Below, piece after piece: positions 8,174 through 15,484 of a DNA stretch of 64,000 nucleotides. The stretch is from Opacimonas sp002292215. GTDB lineage: Bacteria; Pseudomonadota; Gammaproteobacteria; Enterobacterales; Alteromonadaceae. Below the pieces are notes generated by a model that was not told the DNA's origin, searched no databases, and saw only the letters and a list, made by a program, of their open reading frames with translations. The stretch is from assembly GCA_943846745.1 (NCBI GenBank), contig OX044360.1:1860001-1924000 (forward strand), read 5' to 3'. Positions within the stretch are counted from its first letter, which is position 1. Each line of letters begins with the position of its first letter. Made by a program: the position numbers and the translations under genes.

Positions 8174-10042
8174 ATGCCTAAATCACTTTATATTCGCGCA
8201 TTACATGTCTTGCTCATTGGCATGTTAAGTCTTACAGCAGTGTTTACTACCTCGATAGTTGCCGCGCAAACTCAGGCTCTTAATTCTATATTTGATGACG
8301 AACCGCAATTTCTCAAGGTTGACGAAGCCTTTAACATGGATTTCTCGCAAAAAAATGGCCAATTAAGCGTTAACTGGTCGATTGCTGATGGTTATTATTT
8401 GTACAAAAAACAATTTAAGACGGTCACTAAAAACGCGACAATCGGTGAGCCTAATTACAGCCCTGCTCCGACCCAAATAGAAGATGAATTTTTTGGCATT
8501 TCTGATGTGTTTTTTAACCACGTTGATGTTACTTATCCTATTATCGAATCCATTACGGACGGCGTCGTTAAAATTCGTTTCCAAGGCTGTGCAGAAGCTG
8601 GCCTATGTTACCCGCCAACCACCAAAGTGATCTATCTATCGGCAGTGACAAATAATGAGCAATCCTCCGCAGCTCAATTCGCAGCAAGCTCTATCGCTAG
8701 CGACACGCCATCTTCATCAGAGCAATACAAACTACTCGATATATTATTAGCTGAAGGCAACCTCGGCTATAAATTAGCATTGTTTTTGCTGGTTGGGATC
8801 GCACTAGCCTTTACGCCTTGTGTCTTTCCCATGTATCCGATTTTATCGGGTTTGGTGATCGGACAAGGCACTAATATGTCGTTGTCGCGCGCATTTGTAC
8901 TATCTTTTGTTTATGTACAAGGTATGGCAATCACCTATTCTATTCTAGGCCTGGTGGTGGCTTCCGCTGGCGTTCAGTTTCAAGCAGCACTACAATCTCC
9001 GTTACTACTCAGTGTTTTTATCGGATTATTCGTCATTCTCTCCGTAGCATTATTTGGTGGATTTGAAATCCAACTTCCCTCCGCTTGGCAAGCAAAACTC
9101 AATGGAATTGCTAATAAACAAAGCGGTGGCAATCTTGTCGGTGTCTTTGTAATGGGCGTTATTTCTGGATTAGTCGCCTCTCCATGTACTACCGCACCGC
9201 TAACGGGAATTTTATTATTTATCGCTCAAAGCGGAGATTTGTTACTCGGATTTTCGGCTCTGTATGCGTTGAGTTTGGGCATGGGTATTCCATTGATTAT
9301 CTTTGGCATGACCGGGGGCAAATTATTACCTAAAGCCGGTCATTGGATGAACATCGTCAAAGTAACCTTTGGCTTCATGATGCTCACCGTTGCGATCTTA
9401 TTTGTTGAACGTATTATTATCCATCCGCTAACCGATTTATTGTGGGCGGGCGTCGGTCTGGCATTGTTTGTGTATTATTTCACTTTAAACCAAGCAACTG
9501 AAACTACATTTGCCAAAGGAGTGCGCAATGCTGTAATCATTACTGGCATATTGTTGTCCTTTAGCTATGGTTATCAAGCTATAGTCCCGCCATCGATGCA
9601 AACTCATATCGAACAAGGACAAAGCTCAACACCGTTATCAGCCAAAGGTCACCCTGAATTTATGGTGGTAAAGGATCTCGGTGACTTAGCGGCCAAAATA
9701 GAACAAGCCAATGTCGCCGGTAAAACTGTCATGGTCGATTTGTATGCCGATTGGTGTGTCGCCTGTAAAGAATTCGAAAAATATGTTTTCCCCGATAGCG
9801 CAGTGCAAGCAGCACTCGCTAACACAGTGTGGATGCAAATAGACATGACCGATAACACGCCAACTAACTTAGAGTTTCAAGAAGCATTTGATGTGATGGG
9901 ACTGCCAACTATCTTATTTTTTGACCACCAAGGCAGTGAACTTACCAAAGCACGGATAACAGGCATGTTACCTGCTGCAAAATTTGCCGCTCACATAAAT
10001 GGAATATTTGCCGATAAAAACAAACAACTTGGTGTGCGGTAA
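8174..10042 (+). CDS. dsbD: Protein-disulfide reductase DsbD
   Basis: DsbD carries electrons from cytoplasmic thioredoxin across the inner membrane to periplasmic DsbC/DsbG and cytochrome c maturation proteins. All three parts are visible. The N-terminal signal is followed by the alpha domain with GCAEAGLCYPP (Cys pair near residues 138-145). The transmembrane beta domain has Cys in FTPCVFPMYP and ASPCTTAP. The C-terminal thioredoxin-like gamma domain has WCVAC near residue 528. Length (622) is slightly above E. coli DsbD. It is divergent from fxsA. The H-NOX gene follows after 28 bases and may share its transcript. Confidence 0.95.
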   Translation: MPKSLYIRALHVLLIGMLSLTAVFTTSIVAAQTQALNSIFDDEPQFLKVDEAFNMDFSQKNGQLSVNWSIADGYYLYKKQFKTVTKNATIGEPNYSPAPTQIEDEFFGISDVFFNHVDVTYPIIESITDGVVKIRFQGCAEAGLCYPPTTKVIYLSAVTNNEQSSAAQFAASSIASDTPSSSEQYKLLDILLAEGNLGYKLALFLLVGIALAFTPCVFPMYPILSGLVIGQGTNMSLSRAFVLSFVYVQGMAITYSILGLVVASAGVQFQAALQSPLLLSVFIGLFVILSVALFGGFEIQLPSAWQAKLNGIANKQSGGNLVGVFVMGVISGLVASPCTTAPLTGILLFIAQSGDLLLGFSALYALSLGMGIPLIIFGMTGGKLLPKAGHWMNIVKVTFGFMMLTVAILFVERIIIHPLTDLLWAGVGLALFVYYFTLNQATETTFAKGVRNAVIITGILLSFSYGYQAIVPPSMQTHIEQGQSSTPLSAKGHPEFMVVKDLGDLAAKIEQANVAGKTVMVDLYADWCVACKEFEKYVFPDSAVQAALANTVWMQIDMTDNTPTNLEFQEAFDVMGLPTILFFDHQGSELTKARITGMLPAAKFAAHINGIFADKNKQLGVR

Positions 10043-10070
10043 AAACAACAATTAATCAATAAGGGCAAAC

Positions 10071-10609
10071 ATGTTAGGGATAATATTTACAAATCTTGTG
10101 GAAATGATTGAAACCAGGGTGTCTTATGAAATGGCTGATGAGATATTACAAGAAGCTAACTTGTCATCTGATGGCATATTTACTTCAGTGGGACATTATC
10201 CATTGGAAGATGTGGTAGAAATTGTGACATTACTATCAAAAAAACCGATATTCCTCCCGATGATTTGATCTTTGCCTTTGGAAAATATCTGTTTGCCAAG
10301 CTCATGGAAGGACATAAACATATCGTCTCTGCTGACGTGACGTTATTCGAATTACTCGCTCAATTGGATTCAAAGATCCATGTGGAAGTCTTAAAATTAT
10401 ATCCAAACGCGACATTACCCACATTCAGTATATTGAATGTGGGTCCAGGAATGATTCAAATGCTTTATCAATCTCCGCGTCAATTAGAAACGTTAGCCTC
10501 AGGTTTGATCCAAGGTGGAGCTGAATATTTCAACACTAAGGTGGATGTAGACATGGTTATTGTGCAAACTGACCCGTATAAAGTGAAAATAACCGTCAAA
10601 CAGGCATAA
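10071..10609 (+). pseudogene. Heme NO-binding (H-NOX) sensor gene interrupted by a -1 frameshift in an A7 run
   Basis: H-NOX domains bind heme and sense nitric oxide or oxygen. Two frames share the gene. The first (10071-10268) gives the N-terminal helices and stops at TGA. The second gives the heme pocket. Re-reading one A of the run 10238-10244 joins them into a 179-residue protein, the normal H-NOX length. In that product the proximal heme ligand is His104 (IHVEV), and the Y-x-S-x-R propionate motif is Tyr133-Ser135-Arg137 (YQSPR). These are offset by exactly 2 from His102, Tyr131, Ser133 and Arg135 of the Thermoanaerobacter protein. Position 142 is Leu, not the distal Tyr of oxygen binders, so an NO sensor is inferred. 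No partner kinase or cyclase is next to it. A sequencing indel, a real mutation and frameshifting on A AAA AAA are all possible. Confidence 0.85.
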
Positions 10610-10688
10610 ACTTCGCTTAAAAAGCGGTTATTCACCAATATTCCACCTGATAAGACCAGTAATTTACTGCGTAATCTAAAAAAATCAC

Positions 10689-10694
10689 TATAAT
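10689..10694 (+). promoter_or_regulatory. -10 element of a likely aroQ-accBC promoter
   Basis: A perfect TATAAT lies 43 bases before the aroQ GTG. The -35 region is poor (TTTACT at 10663-10668 is 20 bases away), so the promoter may need an activator or be weak. Transcription would start near 10701, inside the inverted repeat 10698-10728. Confidence 0.4.
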
Positions 10695-10697
10695 CCG

Positions 10698-10728
10698 TTA
10701 TATCTTGCACGTTAAACACAAGATATAA
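10698..10728 (+). promoter_or_regulatory. 10-bp perfect inverted repeat at the aroQ promoter and ribosome site
   Basis: TTATATCTTG (10698-10707) and CAAGATATAA (10719-10728) are perfect inverse copies separated by 11 bases. The left arm overlaps the expected transcription start. The right arm overlaps the aroQ ribosome site AAGGA (10727-10731). It may be an operator for a dimeric regulator or a 5' mRNA hairpin affecting translation. The regulator is not known. Confidence 0.5.
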
Positions 10729-10736
10729 GGATTATC

Positions 10737-11186
10737 GTGAATATTCTCATCTTAAATGGACCAAACTTAAATCTTCTAGGTAAACGCGAGCCAGGCTTAT
10801 ATGGCTCCCAAACTCTAGAGGATGTCATGACCTATTGCGGGCTTTATGGCAAACAACTAGGTCATTCGATCAGTCATTTTCAGTCTAACGCTGAACATGA
10901 GCTCATTAATGCTATTCATAATGCAATGAATTCCGTGGATTTTATTATTATCAATCCAGCTGCCTTTACGCATACCAGTGTTGCTCTGCGCGATGCATTA
11001 TTAGGGGTTAATATTCCATTCATTGAAGTCCATATTTCCAACGTGCATGCCCGCGAAGAGTTTCGCCAACATTCTTATTTATCCGATGTCGCCGCAGGGG
11101 TTATCGTCGGTTGTGGTACTTATGGCTATCAACTCGCTATTAATAGTGCCGATCATCAATTTAGTCATCAACAGAAAAACAGGTAG
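10737..11186 (+). CDS. aroQ: Type II 3-dehydroquinate dehydratase
   Basis: AroQ converts 3-dehydroquinate to 3-dehydroshikimate in the shikimate pathway. The 149-residue protein has the type II signatures: LNGPNLNLLGKREPGLYG with the flexible-loop Arg and catalytic Tyr, NPAAFTHTSVALRDAL, and EVHISNVHAREEFRQHS with the catalytic His. It begins with GTG, with AAGGA 5 bases before it. accB starts 6 bases after its stop, the aroQ-accB-accC order conserved in many gammaproteobacteria. Confidence 0.96.
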   Translation: MNILILNGPNLNLLGKREPGLYGSQTLEDVMTYCGLYGKQLGHSISHFQSNAEHELINAIHNAMNSVDFIIINPAAFTHTSVALRDALLGVNIPFIEVHISNVHAREEFRQHSYLSDVAAGVIVGCGTYGYQLAINSADHQFSHQQKNR

Positions 11187-11192
11187 AACGTC

Positions 11193-11645
11193 ATGGACAT
11201 TAGAAAAATTAAAAAACTCATCGAGCTTGTCGAAGAATCTGGTATCTCAGAATTAGAAATCACTGAAGGTGAAGAATCAGTAAGAATCCACCGTGGTGGT
11301 GTTGCGCCGATTGCGCCAGTCTATGCACAACAACCTGCACAATTTGCTGCACCAGCACCTTTGGCAGCTGCAGTAGCTCCTATTGCTGAAGCGGCGCCTG
11401 CTGCACCAGCAGGTCACACAGTAAAATCACCAATGGTAGGGAGTTTCTACCGTGCTTCATCTCCAGAAGCTAAATCATTCGTTGAAGTTGGCTCAAAAGT
11501 CAGTGTAGGTGATACCTTATGTATCATCGAAGCAATGAAGATGATGAACCAAATCGAGTCTGATAAAGCCGGTGTGGTAACAGCGATTTTAGTCAATAAT
11601 CAAGATGCTATTGAATTTGACCAACCTTTATTTGTGATCGAATAA
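11193..11645 (+). CDS. accB: Biotin carboxyl carrier protein of acetyl-CoA carboxylase
   Basis: AccB carries the biotin on which CO2 is moved to acetyl-CoA in the first step of fatty acid synthesis. The N-terminal segment (MDIRKIKKLIELVEESGISE) is followed by an Ala/Pro-rich linker (about residues 38-78) and the C-terminal biotinyl domain. The biotin attachment site is the Lys in EAMKMMN. Length (150) is typical. It is translated between aroQ and accC in one operon. Confidence 0.97.
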   Translation: MDIRKIKKLIELVEESGISELEITEGEESVRIHRGGVAPIAPVYAQQPAQFAAPAPLAAAVAPIAEAAPAAPAGHTVKSPMVGSFYRASSPEAKSFVEVGSKVSVGDTLCIIEAMKMMNQIESDKAGVVTAILVNNQDAIEFDQPLFVIE

Positions 11646-11660
11646 AACGGGATTGCTAAC

Positions 11661-13004
11661 ATGTTAGATAAAGTCTTAATTGCTAACCGTGGTGAGATTG
11701 CATTACGCATCTTACGCGCGTGTAAAGAACTTGGTATCAAAACGGTCGCCGTACATTCTACTGCTGACGCCCAACTCAAGCACGTATTACTCGCTGATGA
11801 ATCTATCTGCATAGGTAGTGCTTCAGCCAAAGAAAGTTATTTGAATATCCCCCGCATTATTGCTGCGGCAGAAGTCACCAACTCAGTGGCGATTCACCCT
11901 GGATACGGTTTTTTAGCTGAAAGTGCCGAATTTGCTGAAGCCGTTGAAAAAAGTGGTTTTATATTCATCGGTCCAAAACCTGAAACCATCAATTTGATGG
12001 GCGACAAAGTATCTGCGATCAACTCTATGAAAAAAGCTGGCGTACCATGTGTACCAGGCTCTGATGGTCCATTGACAGCAGATACTGAGCGCAATAAAGC
12101 CATCGCTAAACGCATTGGTTATCCTATCATTGTCAAAGCCTCCGGTGGCGGTGGTGGTCGTGGTATGCGTGTGGTTCGCAGCGAAGCCGATTTAGAAGAA
12201 TCAATTTTGATGACCAAAGCGGAAGCGGGTGCGGCGTTTAATAATGACGTGGTGTACATGGAAAAATTCCTTGAAAACCCTCGTCACATTGAAATCCAAG
12301 TATTAGCTGATGGTCAAGGCGGTGCGATCCATTTAGGCGAGCGCGATTGCTCCATGCAACGTCGTCACCAAAAAGTGGTTGAAGAAGCTCCTGCGCCAGG
12401 TATTTCAGACCAAATGCGGGAAAAAATCGGTGAACGCTGTCGTAAAGCCTGTATTGAAATTGGCTATCGTGGTGCTGGAACGTTTGAGTTTTTATATGAA
12501 AACGGCGAGTTCTATTTCATCGAAATGAACACTCGTATTCAAGTAGAGCATCCGGTATCAGAAATGATCACTGGCGTTGATCTGATTAAAGAACAATTAC
12601 GTGTTGCTGCTGGTCAGCCTTTATCACTTGATCAATCTCAAATAAAAATCAAAGGTCATTCGATTGAGTGTCGAATCAATGCCGAAGATCCTGAAACATT
12701 TATGCCTAGTCCAGGTAAAATCAACATGTTTCATGCTCCAGGTGGTTTAGGTATTCGTTGGGAATCACATATTTATTCGGGTTATTCTGTACCGCCTTTT
12801 TATGATTCCATGATCGGTAAACTGATCACTTACGGTGAAAGCCGCGATGAAGCCATCACGCGTATGCGACACGCGTTAGATGAGTTAGTCATTGATGGGA
12901 TTAAAACTAATATCCCACTCCAAAAATCGATTATGGCTGATGAAAACTTCTTTGCTGGTGGCACTAATATCCACTACTTAGAGAAAAAACTCGGACTAAT
13001 CTAA
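11661..13004 (+). CDS. accC: Biotin carboxylase subunit of acetyl-CoA carboxylase
   Basis: AccC uses ATP and bicarbonate to carboxylate the biotin on AccB. The 447-residue protein has the N-terminal biotin carboxylase fold (LIANRGEIALRILRACKELG), the ATP-grasp glycine loop KASGGGGGRGMRVV, and the catalytic region EMNTRIQVEHPVSEMITG. It starts 15 bases after accB. Its stop overlaps, tail to tail, the stop of the desaturase gene on the other strand by a few bases. prmA, which often follows accC, is absent here. Confidence 0.97.
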   Translation: MLDKVLIANRGEIALRILRACKELGIKTVAVHSTADAQLKHVLLADESICIGSASAKESYLNIPRIIAAAEVTNSVAIHPGYGFLAESAEFAEAVEKSGFIFIGPKPETINLMGDKVSAINSMKKAGVPCVPGSDGPLTADTERNKAIAKRIGYPIIVKASGGGGGRGMRVVRSEADLEESILMTKAEAGAAFNNDVVYMEKFLENPRHIEIQVLADGQGGAIHLGERDCSMQRRHQKVVEEAPAPGISDQMREKIGERCRKACIEIGYRGAGTFEFLYENGEFYFIEMNTRIQVEHPVSEMITGVDLIKEQLRVAAGQPLSLDQSQIKIKGHSIECRINAEDPETFMPSPGKINMFHAPGGLGIRWESHIYSGYSVPPFYDSMIGKLITYGESRDEAITRMRHALDELVIDGIKTNIPLQKSIMADENFFAGGTNIHYLEKKLGLI

Positions 13005-14092
13005 CTGTCCAGCTTCATTGAACGATATCGTTTGCTTAACCATGTGTTAATCATCTCTTTATCGTTTGGATGAGCGACTGACTGACAGGCAAGTACATAA
13101 CCTTGTGCTTGCTCTGTCGCTGTTAGTGTATTGTTCGCATCCTCCGTGCTAGCATACTCCCCCACCTCGATTTTAATTTTACATTTTCCACAGATGCCTT
13201 TTTTACATAAATGTGGCAGTGCAATGTTATGTCTTAATGCCGACTCTAATATCGTTTCTTGCTCTAATTGAGTGTGGGCATGTTGGATTTCACCCAGATG
13301 CTGATCATAACGGTGCCATGCAATACGCGGATTAACATGGTGTACCACATGACTGTTTTGCCCCAGTGTCAGCCATTTTGCTCCCATAAAATCATAGGCA
13401 TTGGTTCCAGTATAACTATCTTGTTCTGTGTGCGGATGATGCACGATATGATCAAATACCCATGCCAAAATAATACTCGTTATCCAAGCAGGTAACACTG
13501 CATATAATGCTAATTCAGTCAGCCACTCAAATCTAACACATGACCCTATAATAAGAGCCCACACACAAAAATACAGACTAGATGACAAGATATTAGTAAT
13601 CGCTAATTGTTCTTTACAGAGTAGCCGGGTGTACCAAACTAAATAATGAAAATTCAAAATAGTGCATTTGCCCAATGCGATGAGTGGGTTGCGGGCGTGA
13701 CAAAAATAATCTGGATCGCGTTTGGGCTCATTTAAAAATGCATGATGCTGCAAGTGAAGTGTCTTAAATAGTGAACTAGGAATAATCACAAACGGTAATG
13801 CCGCGACCCATCCAATGCTATCGTTAAGCCATGTGCGCTGCTCATCGCCTGAGAATAAATTGTTATGGACAGATTCGTGCACGACGGTAAACGCAACATA
13901 GACTAAGCCAATACTGAGCATAATATTTATTACTGCCGGCAGGATATGGAATATGACACTGGCGAGTAGCAAACAATACCCCACCATACCAACACCAAAC
14001 AATGCCAACGTTAGCCAGTCATAACGTAGCCAACGGTCTGGTAAGAAGTGTTTATAGCTTAATATGCTTGGTTTGAGAGTAAATAAGTTCAT
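13001..14092 (-). CDS. Membrane fatty acid desaturase fused to a C-terminal [2Fe-2S] ferredoxin domain
   Basis: Residues 1-265 form a membrane di-iron desaturase/hydroxylase with His boxes HESVH (72-76), HLQHH (113-117) and HVVHH (248-252), plus four or so hydrophobic segments. Residues 278-345 form a plant-type ferredoxin domain with Cys296, Cys301, Cys304 and Cys336 (CKKGICGKC ... LACQS), enough to hold one [2Fe-2S] cluster. The fusion suggests that electrons reach the di-iron centre within one chain, still needing a reductase. The substrate (acyl lipid, carotenoid or another) cannot be told. It is divergent from an AraC-type regulator that is a plausible controller. Stop codons overlap with accC. 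Confidence 0.88.
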   Translation of the reverse strand: MNLFTLKPSILSYKHFLPDRWLRYDWLTLALFGVGMVGYCLLLASVIFHILPAVINIMLSIGLVYVAFTVVHESVHNNLFSGDEQRTWLNDSIGWVAALPFVIIPSSLFKTLHLQHHAFLNEPKRDPDYFCHARNPLIALGKCTILNFHYLVWYTRLLCKEQLAITNILSSSLYFCVWALIIGSCVRFEWLTELALYAVLPAWITSIILAWVFDHIVHHPHTEQDSYTGTNAYDFMGAKWLTLGQNSHVVHHVNPRIAWHRYDQHLGEIQHAHTQLEQETILESALRHNIALPHLCKKGICGKCKIKIEVGEYASTEDANNTLTATEQAQGYVLACQSVAHPNDKEMINTWLSKRYRSMKLDS

Positions 14093-14202
14093 ATATACCT
14101 GAAATTTTCATGGTTTCGTTTGTTTATTTGTAGAAATTATAGGCATTTAATACGGTTAAGTTTGACTTATGGTGACAGGCTTTTGATTTTTAACGACATA
14201 AA

Positions 14203-14237
14203 ATTGATTTATTACGACGATTTATTGATTTATTGCG
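14203..14237. promoter_or_regulatory. Two 14-base direct repeats spaced 21 bases: likely AraC-family operator
   Basis: ATTGATTTATTACG (14203-14216) and ATTGATTTATTGCG (14224-14237) differ at one base and start 21 bases apart, two helical turns. This is the geometry used by AraC-family dimers. The site lies about 110 bases from the desaturase start and 120 bases from the AraC-type regulator start, in the space they share. The assignment is an inference from spacing and position. Confidence 0.55.
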
Positions 14238-14356
14238 TCAACATGAATGGTTTTATGTCCACAGTGAGCATACATAGTGTATTTTATCCTTAGGATTTTT
14301 AAGCCCTCTTAACAGGACATGAAAATCATAGGGAAAAAAATTGGAGGATAGTATCT

Positions 14357-15349
14357 ATGCAGCATTATATTTCTAATCATTTTTTACGGCATTTTGTAAA
14401 GTTAACGCGTCAGAATAATCTCGATCCTGTTGAATTATTAAAAGCCGTAGGCTTATCTAAAAAAGTAGTTACCCAAGAGTACTCCGTACTTCCTCTAAGG
14501 CAATTTGTGACATTGCTCACCCATACACGGAACCAGCCTCGTGGTAAGTCCATCGCGCTGCTCTTAGCACAACAACAAGATATATCGGTGTTTGGTCCAT
14601 TGATCCCTAAATTAGAAGACTGTCACAACATACAAGCATTATTAGACGTGTTGCAAACCTATGTACAAAGTGTCATTCCAGGCTTAAGTATCAGCCAACA
14701 GCAGCATCTTGATAACTTCATGGTAAGTTTTTCTCATGATGATCCTAATATCATGCATAACAGCGCTTTTTGTGAATATGCCGTGTCATTTGCTTTTCAT
14801 TTATTACAACAGATTATTGAAATGCCGTTGAGTATTCGCAGTATATTTTTTCCAACGGCGGAACCGAGCCCTAGCTTTATAAAGCATTACCAAGGCTTGT
14901 TTCATTGCTCGATTGCTTTTAATCAAACACAACTAGCACTGTGCTTTCATCCTGATATTCTGTCATTGAAGGTGAATAATATTGCGCAACCGCTCAAGAC
15001 CAAAATATCGCAACAAGCGCCTCAAAACCAACATATCGGCACTAAAATAGAAGAGTTAATCTCGATGGGACTGGCCAGTGGCAATGTCAGTATTGATGTG
15101 ATTGGGCATAGTTTAGGATTACATCCGCGGAAGCTTCAGCGGCTTCTGGCCAAAGAAAGACTAAGCTATTCGCAGATCCTCGACAACGTCAGGCAACAAC
15201 ATGCTTGGCAATATATTACGCACACGCAATTTGATATGTCGAGTATTGCTTATATGTTGGGGTATAAAAACTTGGCAACATTTAGCCGTGAATGCAAAAA
15301 ATGGTTCGGGGGAAGTCCAAGTCAACTACGTAAAATGACAGATCAATAA
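14357..15349 (+). CDS. AraC-family transcriptional regulator
   Basis: The 330-residue protein has an N-terminal ligand-binding-like domain of the OruR/ArgR-type subgroup (about residues 1-200). The C-terminal AraC DNA-binding domain has two helix-turn-helix units: one around SIDVIGHSLGLHPRKLQRLL, the other around MSSIAYMLGYKNLATFSREC followed by KKWFGGSPSQLRK. A GGAGGA-like site (TTGGAGGATAG) precedes the ATG. It is divergent from the desaturase-ferredoxin gene, which makes that gene the likely target. Relatives respond to small metabolites or lipids. The ligand here is unknown. Confidence 0.9.
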   Translation: MQHYISNHFLRHFVKLTRQNNLDPVELLKAVGLSKKVVTQEYSVLPLRQFVTLLTHTRNQPRGKSIALLLAQQQDISVFGPLIPKLEDCHNIQALLDVLQTYVQSVIPGLSISQQQHLDNFMVSFSHDDPNIMHNSAFCEYAVSFAFHLLQQIIEMPLSIRSIFFPTAEPSPSFIKHYQGLFHCSIAFNQTQLALCFHPDILSLKVNNIAQPLKTKISQQAPQNQHIGTKIEELISMGLASGNVSIDVIGHSLGLHPRKLQRLLAKERLSYSQILDNVRQQHAWQYITHTQFDMSSIAYMLGYKNLATFSRECKKWFGGSPSQLRKMTDQ

Positions 15350-15484
15350 CCAAAGGAAACAACCATTACCACTTTATGGATATCTTACTCGCCATCTTAA
15401 CTCATAAAAGACTCTACATATCGATTTACCCACGATTATTGTTAATAAATATGGTATAAATTAACATAGATTTAATCATTTTTT

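Noticed and set aside
10265..10609. Second half of the H-NOX gene as an independent 114-residue protein
   Set aside because: Its first residues correspond to the middle of an H-NOX domain and the ATG has no ribosome site.
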